Of a stretch of DNA of 64,000 nt, positions 8,817 through 18,060 are shown one piece after another. The notes under the pieces are model-generated. The model was not told the origin of the DNA. It made no database searches and saw nothing but the letters and a program-made list of their open reading frames with translations. Numbering within the stretch: the first letter of the stretch is position 1; each line of letters begins with the position of its first letter. Origin of the DNA: Paenibacillus sp. Marseille-Q4541. GTDB lineage: Bacteria; Bacillota; Bacilli; Paenibacillales; Paenibacillaceae. The stretch is from positions 1 to 64,000 of the forward strand of contig NZ_JAGXCY010000015.1 in assembly GCF_018310695.1 (NCBI RefSeq). Direction: 5' to 3'. Both the position numbers and the translations under genes were made by a program.

Positions 8817-9351
8817 TTACTCTCCAAAGCTTGTTCCTGGAAACACGGTGTAGCGATCTAAATATTGGGTTGATTTCGGTACGATCATCACTGATTTAAT
8901 TTTGTCATTTCCCTCAAATGTGAATTTCCATTGTTCTACTTTGACATTGTAATCATCTTCTGCGGTGACTCGTTGTACAATACGTACAGTTAAGGTATTT
9001 TCACTGCGGTCTACAGGTTCCATTTCGACAATGCTGGCCATATTGTAGGTTCCAGCAGGGAAACTTTCATTGTAAATATCTGTTTTGAATCCCGGTGCGT
9101 TTAATGCAAGTACATCTACCTTCCGTCGATCATCGTAGGCCATAATCCAATTAAATGCTAGATCACGCTGATTTACTTACGATACGCTGTGGTACATAGA
9201 CAGATCCATTAATGATTTTCGGTGTTGCTTTGCTTTGAATGATATTGCCATGAACAAAGACTTAAGGAGCTACTGTTGCGGCATAAGCACCTGCGCTAAA
9301 TACGGATGTGAGCAGGACTCCAACAAGTCCTATTTTGACAATACGTTTCAT
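8817..9351 (-). pseudogene. Broken secreted stalk-domain protein
   Basis: The ATG at 9351, with GGAGGAG upstream, starts a clear signal peptide, MKRIVKIGLVGVLLTSVFSA then GAYA. An in-frame TAA stops it after 29 codons. The frame continues as TPKIINGSVYVPQRIVS, which is the copper-amine-oxidase N-terminal (stalk) motif, then stops again and shifts frame. The remaining 108 codons (8817-9143) stay open and end YTVFPGTSFGE. At least one nonsense change and one frameshift are needed, so the gene is inactive. Confidence 0.7.
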
Positions 9352-9420
9352 TCGTTCTCCTCCAAGCGTGTATTTAGATTTCAGTTCATATTAATAATAG
9401 GGCGAAAAGGAAGAATAATC

Positions 9421-9462
9421 AAAAAAACGATTCCTACAACACGCAGTAGGAATCGTTTTTTT
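9421..9462. terminator. Bidirectional terminator
   Basis: AAAAACGATTCCTAC pairs with GTAGGAATCGTTTTT around an 8-base loop, with A-run and T-run on the two sides. Confidence 0.75.
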
Positions 9463-9473
9463 GTCATTATCCA

Positions 9474-9532
9474 GTTACCGATTAGATACATGCCTAATCG
9501 GTAATGGGACTATGTTCTTGTCCTGCGACATG
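9474..9532 (+). repeat. B repeat, left half
   Basis: Starts with the dyad ACCGATTAG/CTAATCGGT, followed by the core GGGACTATGTTCTTGTCC. It is joined to the terminator at 9421-9462, and an A end follows at 9583. Confidence 0.7.
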
Positions 9533-9582
9533 AATGCAGCAGGTTCATAATCTATTAATATGAAGATAAAGAATAATTATGG

Positions 9583-9608
9583 TTAAACTATCCTGCCCGT
9601 TAGCTTAA
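9583..9608 (+). repeat. A repeat, single end
   Basis: Carries AACTATCCTGCCCGTTAGC then TTAA. It is an imperfect palindrome with no central hairpin. Confidence 0.7.
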
Positions 9609-9838
9609 GTTAGATCAGCTCACGCTAATCCTTCTATATGTCCTCCTTCATGTATTGGTCTCTCCCCCTCCCCAAAAACCTTACCAAGTTTTTTGGTGGA
9701 ATCTCTGAAAAAAATTGCCGTTACTTGTGACACGGTTCACCATAACGGACATAACGGCGAAATTTTTGTTTACAAAAAAATAAAAGCACTCCAAGTGAAC
9801 CACTGACCAAAGCAAGAGCTATCAAGAAATCAATGCAG

Positions 9839-9876
9839 TAAAAAGACACTGATATTCTATTCATCAGTGTCTTTTT
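9839..9876 (-). terminator. Terminator after the ABC-F gene
   Basis: AAAGACACTGAT pairs with ATCAGTGTCTTT around a 9-base loop, with runs of A and T outside. It begins about 30 bases past the ABC-F stop. Confidence 0.75.
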
Positions 9877-9907
9877 TGTTGATACTTTTCCACCAACATG
9901 TTGTAAT

Positions 9908-11647
9908 TTATAGCAACTTAATTAGCTCTTCTAGCTCATCAACCAATACTTTTGCCAATTCAAAATTAGTATCTTTCAAAGCCAATTCTATTTTCATTTC
10001 AACTGATTTTTTCTTTTGTTCAGTTTCTAAATAGTCTCTATTAAAATGACTCGCATAAATCATCTGTCTAAATTCTTGCATACTCATTTTTCTAATCGTC
10101 TTATCGTCAATGATTAAAACATAATCCATACCATTTACAACGGAATAAAAATCATGAGAAATCATGAGAATCGCACCTTTAAAGTCTTGGGTGGCTTTCT
10201 CCAGTGCTATTTGTGTATAGGTGTCTAAATGGCTTGTCGGTTCATCAAGAAGCAATACGTTTGCTTTACTGGCAGAAACTTTAGCCAATTGAAGCATATT
10301 TTTTTCTCCACCCGATAAAGATTCTATCTTTTGATTAAGAATTTCTCCCTCAAAGCCATAGTTTGAAATATAAGATCTAATCTCATCATAAGTTTTAAAC
10401 CCAGCATCGATGAATTCTTCTAGTATTGTATTAGAATCCTTTAGAATCTCGCCTTGATTCTGAGATAAATAAGCCACTTTAACATCATCATTTATTTCAA
10501 TGGAATCATGATTATTGTTAAAGATATCTCGGAGTAAAGTTGTTTTCCCTGTGCCGTTTGGACCAATAATGGCTACTTTATCCGTAGATTTTATCTCAAA
10601 CCTAACATTCTCTAAAAGCAGTTCATCAAAGGCAACACTATAATTATGGACTGTTACAACAATGCTATCTTCAATTTCATTCTCAATATCGAAACGGATA
10701 TTCGGTTGCTTAATATCAACAAATGGTGCCTTAATTCTACGCGCTTCCAATCTCTCCTGAAATCTAACTCTAGCTTTTAACGCTCTACCTCTAGATGCTT
10801 CTGAATTAATAGTTGCGATCGCTCTAAGATTATCAATGATGTTATCGTATCTCTCAATTTCTTCTTGTTCAGCGACTGCAATTTCTTGCAACTCAATTTT
10901 TGTCTGAAGTAATGAGAAATTATACTCAATATATCGACCATCAAACTCTTGGATCTCCGTGTTTTCAAGGTGAATAATTTTGTTGAAACAATGATTCAAA
11001 AGATATCGGTTGTGCGTAACAACTAGCAGCATTCCCTTGTGGGAATTAATAAGCTTTTTAAGCGCATTTAGGTTTTCAAAATCCAAAAATACATCTGGTT
11101 CATCCATAATCATTAAGTCTGGACTATTAAGCATTTCCTTCATCACTTGAATAAGCTTGAATTCCCCGCCACTTAAGTCGGATACCCTAAGATCTTTTAG
11201 CTTCATTAGATTCGCTAGATTTAGTTTTTTATTAATGTTGCTTTCGAAATTATCCCCATCCATTGAATCAAATGCGTCTAAGGCGGATTGATACTTTTCT
11301 AGTAACGATTCAATATCCGATGATGTTTCCATTTCAGTACAAATAGAAGTTATTTCATTTTGTATCTTAATAAATTCTTCTCCTATATATTCAAAAACGG
11401 TTATTTCTTTCGTTTTGTCTACTTGTGAGAACTGACTTACATACCCAATGCTGCAAGTTGGGTCTATCTCTAACTTGCCATCGAACAAATATCTTTCGGG
11501 ATCCATCAGTATATCTATCAGTGTACTTTTCCCACTGCCACTTGTTCCTATAAAAGCGCAATGTTGTGCCTCTTCAAACGTAAATGAAATGTTATTATAT
11601 AGTTCCTTTTGTGGAAATGAGAAGGATAAGTTATCAACTTTTATCAT
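9908..11647 (-). CDS. ABC-F family ATPase
   Basis: About 579 residues with two ABC domains and no membrane segment, the ABC-F layout. Domain 1 has Walker A GTSGSGKST (about 34-42) and signature LSGGE. Domain 2 has Walker A GPNGTGKTT, signature LSGGE and Walker B LLLDEPTSHLD. A charged linker joins them. In domain 1 the Walker B region is MDEPDVFLD instead of the usual DEPTNHLD, but the catalytic Glu is kept. ABC-F proteins act on the ribosome as translation factors or protect it from antibiotics; which applies here is unknown. The ATG at 11647 is chosen because GAAAGG precedes it; the upstream 18 codons have no ribosome site. Confidence 0.85.
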   Translation of the reverse strand: MIKVDNLSFSFPQKELYNNISFTFEEAQHCAFIGTSGSGKSTLIDILMDPERYLFDGKLEIDPTCSIGYVSQFSQVDKTKEITVFEYIGEEFIKIQNEITSICTEMETSSDIESLLEKYQSALDAFDSMDGDNFESNINKKLNLANLMKLKDLRVSDLSGGEFKLIQVMKEMLNSPDLMIMDEPDVFLDFENLNALKKLINSHKGMLLVVTHNRYLLNHCFNKIIHLENTEIQEFDGRYIEYNFSLLQTKIELQEIAVAEQEEIERYDNIIDNLRAIATINSEASRGRALKARVRFQERLEARRIKAPFVDIKQPNIRFDIENEIEDSIVVTVHNYSVAFDELLLENVRFEIKSTDKVAIIGPNGTGKTTLLRDIFNNNHDSIEINDDVKVAYLSQNQGEILKDSNTILEEFIDAGFKTYDEIRSYISNYGFEGEILNQKIESLSGGEKNMLQLAKVSASKANVLLLDEPTSHLDTYTQIALEKATQDFKGAILMISHDFYSVVNGMDYVLIIDDKTIRKMSMQEFRQMIYASHFNRDYLETEQKKKSVEMKIELALKDTNFELAKVLVDELEELIKLL

Positions 11648-11814
11648 AGTGTTACCTTTCTTTACAACTAAAATGGTGACTATTATTAAATGTATTATCA
11701 AACACAGACTTTTAGAGTAACACTGTTTACTACCAAGTTCAATCTATTTGTAGCCCTTACCCTCACTTCGAAATTCTAATACTTTCTTTAGAATGGTGGC
11801 TTGTTGGACGATTT

Positions 11815-12231
11815 TCAGAATCAACCATTGCTTACTATAATGAAGATCCATCAAAAACGACATTTACAGAGGATGACTGGACGTTAATCCAATCCCATGA
11901 AAATACATCAAACAAAATCATGACAATTGATCCACCCTACGCATATTATGGGACCAAGCATTGTGCCTTGGCACAATGCTATGATTTATGCCATGCTTCG
12001 CGACGATAGAGCTATGGCAGATTGGCAATGAACATTGCGTTGATGGAATCGACTGCAGCAAATGGAAAGCGTTATTTCCCCTCTGCTTTTAAATCAACAT
12101 ACACTGCTCTCTTAAATTTGATTAAAGAACAATTTACAAATGAGCAGATTAAAACCTTGTTAGGTGATGCTGCTCGAGAGTTCTTCAACACTCCCTGCAT
12201 TAGCCAAACAAAAAATTCGCCCTATTTATGA
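11815..12231 (+). pseudogene. Degraded enzyme remnant, possibly amidohydrolase
   Basis: Three plus-strand frames read in turn as one protein. The first gives RFSESTIAYYNEDPSKTTFT then EDDWTLIQSHENTSNKIMTI. The second, after about 11950, gives GPSIVPWHNAMIYAMLRDDR. The third, from 12028, gives MNIALMESTAANGKRYFPSA and ends LLGDAAREFFN. The ending resembles the last helix of TIM-barrel amidohydrolases, but the family is uncertain. At least two frameshifts and missing 5' sequence make it nonfunctional. Confidence 0.5.
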
Positions 12232-12252
12232 TACGGTTCCCCTCGATTGATC

Positions 12253-12332
12253 TTATACTACCCTGCCCGTTAGCTTAATGAAAAAGCGGACGATTATTCA
12301 TTGATACATGCCTAATCGTTAATGGGACCATG
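12253..12332 (+). repeat. Fused A end plus B left half
   Basis: CCTGCCCGTTAGCTTAATGA is followed after about 25 bases by ACATGCCTAATCG and GGGACCATGTTC. The B part stops short where the intron remnant begins. Confidence 0.65.
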
Positions 12333-12337
12333 TTCAA

Positions 12338-12490
12338 TACAAACAATGCCCTTCCGGCTTCCTATTGGGAAGCGAAAGGGCTGCAAAGTTTACTCTAACG
12401 TTTTCTGAAACGTTGTTCACATTTTGGAACCGCCGTGTGCGGACCCGCATGTACGGTGATGTGAGAGGACGGGGATTAGCCGCCCCCTTC
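12338..12490 (+). mobile_element. 3' remnant of a bacterial group II intron
   Basis: The segment 12425-12470 has the domain V hairpin of bacterial group II introns: GAACCGCCGTGTGCGG, a short GACC turn, CCGCATGTACGGTG, then GTGAGAGGACGGGG leading to a domain VI-like stem that closes with CCCCC. The stretch before it (GGGAAGCGAAAGGGCTGC onward) resembles the end of domain IV after an RT gene. No reverse transcriptase or 5' half is present, so this is an immobile tail. The exact 3' boundary is not certain. Confidence 0.7.
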
Positions 12491-12643
12491 AATACCATAT
12501 ACAAGTTCAAGGTCAACTATATTCACGCCATCTCGGGATCGATCACACCTTCAAGCGCGGTTCTTATTTCACTCCCCTTTATAGGTTCATGTTCTTCAGA
12601 CCGGAGATTTGCCCCCTATTGTGTACGTCCATTCTGGACACAT

Positions 12644-12681
12644 AAAAACAGCTGACGAGAAAATTCTCGTCAGCTGTTTTT
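12644..12681. terminator. Bidirectional terminator
   Basis: AAAAACAGCTGACGAGAA pairs perfectly with its complement (ending CAGCTGTTTTT), just past the metallophosphoesterase stop. Confidence 0.8.
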
Positions 12682-12695
12682 AAAGGATTATAAAT

Positions 12696-13529
12696 TTACA
12701 AATTAATATTGAAAACAGCGATTTCAGGCGGGACCATAAAGCGAACCGGGATTCTAGATGTTCCAATTCCTGTATTTACGTAAAGCTGCATCCCATTATT
12801 TTTATTAATAGTATAAAATCCATCACTATATTTTTCAGCCATAGCTGTAGATATGTTTTTTATAAAAGGAATCTGAACCTGTCCTCCATGACTATGTCCA
12901 GCTAAAAGCAAATCAACAGAAGTATCCTTTAAAAGGTATGCTATATCTGGCTCATGCATGAGCACAATTTCGTAATCACAATCGTTCTCCATTTTAGTCA
13001 ACATAAGATCTATATCTGGATTTCCAAGCAAAGCATCATCCAATCCTCCGATAAATAGCTTCTTTCCATTTGATACAGTTACATTCACACCACTGTTTTT
13101 TAATAATGTGAAGCCTGAATTAGTTAATACATCTTCATATATTCTATAAGCTCCACCACCGTAATCACGGTTTCCCCAGATTGCATATTTCCCGAACGTA
13201 GCTTTTAGCTTTGATAAACTTTCCGTTACTTCCTGTTTAGGTTGAAACACGGAAAAATTTTCAAATAAATCTCCTGTAAAAACAATAATATCAGGAGTTA
13301 ATTTATTTACCTTTTCTACCAAACCATTTAGGTCTTCTATTGTATAAGTTTCACTTACTTGAATATCAGATATTTGGACTACTTTGACTGATTCACCTTT
13401 GTCTTCATTTAAATCATAGGAATTGATTACAGTCATTCTTGGCTCAATTTTAAAAGCATATCCTATTAGTAGGCAAATTAATACGATCAATAATAAAACT
13501 ATTTTTACTAGCATTTTAAAACTCTTCAT
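12696..13529 (-). CDS. Membrane-anchored calcineurin-like metallophosphoesterase
   Basis: A 277-residue protein with an N-terminal membrane segment (about 7-27) and an outside catalytic domain of the YkuE/YpbG type. Metal motifs in order are QISDIQ, TGDLFEN, WGNRDYGGG, LMHEPD and AGHSHGGQV. The first motif has Gln where the usual D-x-H histidine lies, and the third has GNRD instead of GNHD, so two canonical histidines are replaced. Substrates of this group are phosphoesters, possibly lipid or cell-wall precursors, but none can be named. Whether the changes abolish activity is unknown. Confidence 0.8.
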   Translation of the reverse strand: MKSFKMLVKIVLLLIVLICLLIGYAFKIEPRMTVINSYDLNEDKGESVKVVQISDIQVSETYTIEDLNGLVEKVNKLTPDIIVFTGDLFENFSVFQPKQEVTESLSKLKATFGKYAIWGNRDYGGGAYRIYEDVLTNSGFTLLKNSGVNVTVSNGKKLFIGGLDDALLGNPDIDLMLTKMENDCDYEIVLMHEPDIAYLLKDTSVDLLLAGHSHGGQVQIPFIKNISTAMAEKYSDGFYTINKNNGMQLYVNTGIGTSRIPVRFMVPPEIAVFNINL

Positions 13530-13655
13530 TCGTATTCAACTGCCCCTTTCAAATATATAATCGTTATTATAAAGGAGCTCTGTTACAGTAATGTGTACTG
13601 TTTATGATAGCCGAATTTTAAAAACGATTTCACCACACTAAAAAGATACTTAATA

Positions 13656-13730
13656 AACAAGAAGAACGAACACCATATCGATGCTCGTTCTTCTTGTTTA
13701 TTAAGCTATCGTGTCCCGTTAGCTTAACTT
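13656..13730 (+). repeat. A repeat variant with a different hairpin
   Basis: A long stem (AACAAGAAGAACGA with TCGTTCTTCTTGTT) at 13656-13700 is followed directly by TTAAGCTATCGTGTCCCGTT and AGCTTAAC, the palindromic A end. On the minus strand it follows the DUF2691-like gene. The stem sequence differs from the AGCAGCCG stems of other copies. Confidence 0.65.
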
Positions 13731-13757
13731 CCGGAACCTATCAGTTCCTTTTTGATA

Positions 13758-13991
13758 TTAGTTAAAAATTATATAAGAAAAGGTTGATTTTAGAATTTCG
13801 CTAAGGTCTTGTCCCTTCATTTCATACATCTCACCTTGGAACAAAGGTTCCATTGTGACCCCCTCAGAGAGTCGATATGCTTCTTCTCCTCCGTTGTACA
13901 AATCGAAGTCGCTTATGTTGAAAGGCTTCAGTGCCTCCCCGAGATGACTGCCCCATTCGTTAGGTATCTCAAACTGGATTCCTCTTTTCAT
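13758..13991 (-). CDS. Short DUF2691-like protein
   Basis: A 77-residue protein whose start, MKRGIQFEIPNEWGSHLGEA, resembles DUF2691 family proteins of Bacillales. Those are about twice as long, so this copy is probably truncated at the C-terminus; the A repeat follows about 30 bases past the stop. GGAG lies 8 bases before the ATG. No function is known for the family. Confidence 0.5.
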   Translation of the reverse strand: MKRGIQFEIPNEWGSHLGEALKPFNISDFDLYNGGEEAYRLSEGVTMEPLFQGEMYEMKGQDLSEILKSTFSYIIFN

Positions 13992-14009
13992 TTCTACTCT
14001 CCTTTAGAT

Positions 14010-14043
14010 TGTTAAATTATTCTGCCGTTAGCTTAATGAAGAG
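14010..14043 (+). repeat. A repeat, single end
   Basis: TTAAATTATTCTGCCGTTAG then CTTAATGAA, one base shorter than the consensus. It lies directly upstream of the DUF2691-like gene's ribosome site. The following 350 bases to 14395 hold nothing recognised. Confidence 0.6.
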
Positions 14044-14395
14044 CATTGGAACTACATTGACAAGCCTCATAGAATCAGCTTTTAAAGTATTCATGTTCTT
14101 GTTGTTAGCAGTTTAGTAATTTAGCAATTGTTCTTCTATGCGGACATTAAATGTTAGGTGATTTACTAATTAATAAAAAAAGACGGAAGTAGGGTAGTAA
14201 ATGATCGGGGGATCACAGTTGAATTTAATCAAGAATTCCGTCAATTATTATAATTGAATATTATGGAATATATGTAGATTTTAATAGAAGAAAATGATAA
14301 TTGAGACAGTATTATGACCAACTAAAGAATCGGGCATTTAATCATCATTTGATTAGCCAGAGCGGCATCCACGGCCCCTGCAAACTAGAAATTCA

Positions 14396-15031
14396 TCACC
14401 ATTCAACCTGATCGAAACGCATGTTTTTGTAATAATAAACTTTGTCGTGTTCCGTAATTTCCCGTAGAACTTTACATGGATTTCCAACAGCTATGACATT
14501 AGCAGGAATATCCTTGGTGACTACGCTTCCTGCTCCGATCACGCTACCCTTTCCAATCTTAACACCTGGTATAATAATAGCACCACTTCCAATCCATGCT
14601 CCATCCTCTATGACCACTGGAAGGGCAAACATGCCACCTTCTTTGCGCTTTTCCGGGTGAACCGGATGATTGGTCACAGCAATCGTTACGTTTGGACCAA
14701 ACATCACGTCATTACCAATCGTGACCTTATAGTCATCTACGACTGTTAGATTAAAGTTAATATATACATTGTTACCTACTGTAGTATTTGATCCGTAAGC
14801 CATACGAATTGGTGGTTCCATCCACACGTTTTCACCCATGCTTCCAAAAAGCTGTTTCATTAGAGCCTTACGACCTTCCAAATCATCAGGATGCAAGTGA
14901 TTGATCTCATAACACAGTGTCTTACCACGCTGACGTGCGCGAGCTAATGTTGCAGCTTCCTCTGGATAATTAGCATCATGGTCGGTAAATAATTGACAGC
15001 TAGCCATTCGTTCTTGAATATTCATATACAT
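14396..15031 (-). CDS. Maltose/galactoside O-acetyltransferase family
   Basis: A 211-residue left-handed beta-helix enzyme of the LacA/Maa type. The N-terminal helical cap is followed by hexapeptide repeats (about 70-190). The catalytic histidine is H122 in the conserved NHPVHP motif, and GAWIGSGAIIIPGVKIGKGS plus GSVVTKDIPANV mark the acetyl-CoA end. It would transfer acetyl from acetyl-CoA to a sugar. It lies 50 bases downstream of the MATE gene, so the two may be co-transcribed and act together on a glycoside. The ATG at 15025 is an alternative start. Confidence 0.88.
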   Translation of the reverse strand: MYMNIQERMASCQLFTDHDANYPEEAATLARARQRGKTLCYEINHLHPDDLEGRKALMKQLFGSMGENVWMEPPIRMAYGSNTTVGNNVYINFNLTVVDDYKVTIGNDVMFGPNVTIAVTNHPVHPEKRKEGGMFALPVVIEDGAWIGSGAIIIPGVKIGKGSVIGAGSVVTKDIPANVIAVGNPCKVLREITEHDKVYYYKNMRFDQVEW

Positions 15032-15081
15032 TATTCTCCTTTATATTTAATTTTTAATTTTGAACAATTCGACTAAAACCA

Positions 15082-16467
15082 TTATCCAGTTTGTGCAAAG
15101 CTCCTTGTAATATTATTTAGCCATTTGTATTGACGATACCGAATAAAAGCGGCTGGGAGCTTTACGATTTCATCTAAGCTGATGACCATGTAAAGCACAA
15201 TGGGCGACACTTCCCAAACAAAGGCACACAAATAACCAAGAGGCAAAATAATGAACCACATCACAACCGTATCGCACCAAAAACCAAATTGGGAATCTCC
15301 GCCGGCAGTAAAAATACCTGCAATATTCGTAGAATTAATGGACTTTGCAATACAATAGAAAGCACTGATGAATAGCATACCTTCCAAGTAACTTTGCGCA
15401 GTAACATTCAAATTTACGAAAGAAAAAACCAGAGGTTTAATCAACAAAATTGTGCAACCAGCTATTATTCCAAATATCAGAGCGTATAGATTCATCCTGT
15501 TGCCAGTCTGCCTCGCTTTGTCAATCTCCCCCTTTCCTAGATATTTTCCAATCAGCACGGAGCCTCCGCTAGCTATGCCACCACATAGTACTATAGCTAA
15601 ATTCTTTACTACCGATGCCACAGAATTAGCTGCAACCATATCTGCACTAACATGACCAATAATTGCTGCTGTTGCAGTCAAAGCACCGCCCCAAACAATA
15701 TAATTGCCCTGAACAGGCATGGTATACTTTAAGAAGTCCTTTAGTAGATTACGTTGAATGGTATCACGCACCGGTAATCTGAAACGGATTGTTCCCTTAG
15801 TAACAGAATGAACAATGCAACAAGCCAGCTCAATAAAACGAGCCAATACTGTTGCAAGGGCCACCGCTGCGATCGCAAGTTCTGGCATGGATGGAAAAAA
15901 AACAAAGATACAGAGAGCATTAAATACAATGTTCAAAATTAGACAAAGGGAACTGATCCAAGCACTCAGTCGTGCATTTTCCATACTTCTGATAACACTG
16001 AGGTACATTTGTGAGATACCCATTGCAAGGTATGAAAACGAATTCATTTGTAAGAACTTAGAACCATATCCTATTAGTTCATCATCATTAGTAAAAAATT
16101 GCATAAGCATTGCCGGATACAAAAAGGAAACTAAAAAAAACATAACGGAAATGCATAGTGAGAACATACAGGCGATACTGAGAACGCGCTGTATTGTTTG
16201 CAGGTCCTTCTTTCCCCAATACTGGGCAGTCAGAATACCCGCTCCTGTTGACATGCCCATGTAAAACAAGGTCAACGCAAAAGTAATTTGTCCAGCGAGC
16301 GATACAGCCGACATTGCTGTTTGGCTAATCGTGCCAAGCATGACTACATCAGCCGATATGACCATTGCGGAAATGAGATTTTGTAATGCAATGGGGATGA
16401 CCAGAGTCATTAACTCCCGATTAAAATTCCGATCCATAAGAGTCGTTAATTGAATGCGTTCTTTCAC
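15082..16467 (-). CDS. MATE-family multidrug/toxin efflux transporter
   Basis: A 461-residue, 12-segment membrane protein of the NorM/MATE superfamily. The two-fold repeat is visible: the opening LVIPIALQNLISAMVISADV with TISQTAMSAVSLAGQI, and an equivalent half beginning about residue 245. MATE proteins export organic cations or other drugs using sodium or proton gradients. The start is GTG at 16467 after GGGGAGG. A divergent AraC regulator (from 16587) shares the 110-base promoter region and probably controls it. Confidence 0.88.
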   Translation of the reverse strand: MKERIQLTTLMDRNFNRELMTLVIPIALQNLISAMVISADVVMLGTISQTAMSAVSLAGQITFALTLFYMGMSTGAGILTAQYWGKKDLQTIQRVLSIACMFSLCISVMFFLVSFLYPAMLMQFFTNDDELIGYGSKFLQMNSFSYLAMGISQMYLSVIRSMENARLSAWISSLCLILNIVFNALCIFVFFPSMPELAIAAVALATVLARFIELACCIVHSVTKGTIRFRLPVRDTIQRNLLKDFLKYTMPVQGNYIVWGGALTATAAIIGHVSADMVAANSVASVVKNLAIVLCGGIASGGSVLIGKYLGKGEIDKARQTGNRMNLYALIFGIIAGCTILLIKPLVFSFVNLNVTAQSYLEGMLFISAFYCIAKSINSTNIAGIFTAGGDSQFGFWCDTVVMWFIILPLGYLCAFVWEVSPIVLYMVISLDEIVKLPAAFIRYRQYKWLNNITRSFAQTG

Positions 16468-16586
16468 CTATATTCTTTCCTCCCCGTTAGTTTTCATATT
16501 ATCAAGATAAGATAAATCTATTGTTCGCACCATTAAAATTGATTATAATTTTATAAAAATCGTATACATTTTCAGAGGTGTTCTCA

Positions 16587-17483
16587 TTGAATATGAAGTT
16601 AGAAGTGTTTTCGGATTTATCAGAGCGGTTGAATTATAATTTTCCTGATTTACCGTTGTATGTCCGAAAAGGAAGCTTACATCAATTTAACAACTATGAA
16701 GCTGTAGCCCATTGGCATCCAGATGTGGAGTTCATTTTCGTATTGAAAGGATTCATGGAATATTCTGTTAATGGACATACGATCCACATTAATCAGGGAA
16801 ATGGAATTTTTGTGAATAGCCACCGCTTACATTTTGGTTTTTCCCAAGATCAAACCGATTGTTTATTTATTGTTGTCGTGATTCACCCGGCTCTTCTTGA
16901 TAAAAATTCATCTCTGTTACGAACATATTGGGAAGAAAAGTTCAGTGCAGAAATGGAGGATTTTGTTGTAATCACAGAACAAATTACATGGCAAAAGGAA
17001 ATACTGATATCTCTTCAAGAAATTTATAAAGAGATGCACCACTGCGATCCGCCAAATCCACTACGTCTAGTTTCCCAAGCCTTATCTTTATGCGCGTGTA
17101 TCGGAGACCATCTGCAGCAGAAATCTGGACATCCTGAAGCCGTACATTCGTGGACAAACGTTCAAAAGATGACTGACTTCATCCATAAGCACTATGATCT
17201 TAAAATAACACTTGACGAAATAGCATCGTCTGGAACTGTTTGCAGAAGTCGATGTTGTACATTATTTAACAAGTACATAGGTCAAACTCCCAACGCTTAT
17301 CTAACCAGATATCGTATTCAAAAAAGTTGTGAAATGTTGAGAGAAACAAAGCGATCCATAGGCGAAATTGCGTTAGCATGTGGTTTCCAAAGCGCAAGTT
17401 ATTATACATCCATATTCCGCAAGCAGATAGGACTAGTTCCGCTAGATTATCGAAAACAAATTACGAATAATAGCATAACTTAA
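16587..17483 (+). CDS. AraC-family regulator, divergent from the MATE gene
   Basis: About 298 residues. An N-terminal cupin sensor has the typical HWHPDVEFIFVLKGFMEYSV segment at about 40-60. Two HTH motifs occupy about 190-290, with IGEIALACGFQSASYYTSIF and FRKQIGLVPLDYRK at the end. TTG at 16587 is preferred because AGAGGTG ends 6 bases upstream; ATG at 16593 is also possible. It likely senses a compound handled by the adjacent acetyltransferase-MATE pair and activates or represses that operon. Confidence 0.85.
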   Translation: MNMKLEVFSDLSERLNYNFPDLPLYVRKGSLHQFNNYEAVAHWHPDVEFIFVLKGFMEYSVNGHTIHINQGNGIFVNSHRLHFGFSQDQTDCLFIVVVIHPALLDKNSSLLRTYWEEKFSAEMEDFVVITEQITWQKEILISLQEIYKEMHHCDPPNPLRLVSQALSLCACIGDHLQQKSGHPEAVHSWTNVQKMTDFIHKHYDLKITLDEIASSGTVCRSRCCTLFNKYIGQTPNAYLTRYRIQKSCEMLRETKRSIGEIALACGFQSASYYTSIFRKQIGLVPLDYRKQITNNSIT

Positions 17484-17544
17484 GCTCTTTCTTTCCGAAA
17501 GATTTATAAATTCAAACTCTAGGAAAATAAGGGCTTAAAGTTTC

Positions 17545-17790
17545 CTATTCTATAATGCGGCAATCTGCCAATACTTCAGGTTTATATCGCATACTGTCTG
17601 ATTTTGCGATTTTTCGAATTAGTCTGCACGGTACACCGGCAGCAAATGAATTCCAGCGCCAATTACACATCCGTCTCCAATCATAACTCCTCCGCCCCAT
17701 CTTTCTTGATTCTGGCTGCGCTGTCGCCAAGTATCCAAATTCCTTGGCTACGCTCTCCGAACAATTTTCCCACCCGCTCACATTGTTGCA
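17545..17790 (-). pseudogene. C-terminal remnant of a second hexapeptide acetyltransferase
   Basis: Frames on the minus strand give GGGVMIGDGCVIGAG in one phase and FAAGVPCRLIRKIAKSD in another. These are the acetyl-CoA-binding end of a maltose O-acetyltransferase-like protein with about 15 residues and the frame lost between them. Everything upstream is missing. It lies next to, but is not a copy of, the intact enzyme at 14396. Confidence 0.6.
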
Positions 17791-17820
17791 TCGTACTCGG
17801 CTTGGCCGGTTACCCTCCTT

Positions 17821-18060
17821 TTACGAGTATGTACCGTTAATAATCGACAATATCTTTGTGAGTCGCTGTCCCTGAATTGGGTCCTTGGAAGTTCTCCGAA
17901 TAGTTGCCAAACTGATGACGTTATAATTTTTATCTAATGGTGTGATCCATGCATCATCAGCTTCTGATTCGTAGCCTGCAATTCCAGCAACAAGCATGGC
18001 TGTATCAGTTGCAACTCGCCCTGCCTTCACAAGTGCATCCTCAATAGTAGTTAAATACAT
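17821..18060 (-). CDS. Hypothetical protein, probably 5'-truncated
   Basis: 79 residues beginning MYLTTIEDALVKAGRVATDT and ending LTKILSIINGTYS. No family was recognised. The B repeat at 18060 abuts the start codon exactly and no ribosome site is present, so the original 5' end may have been replaced by the repeat. It may not be expressed. Confidence 0.35.
   Translation of the reverse strand: MYLTTIEDALVKAGRVATDTAMLVAGIAGYESEADDAWITPLDKNYNVISLATIRRTSKDPIQGQRLTKILSIINGTYS

Noticed and set aside
12365..12655. 96-codon open frame across the intron tail
   Set aside because: It runs through the group II domain V region and a terminator flank and has no ribosome site.
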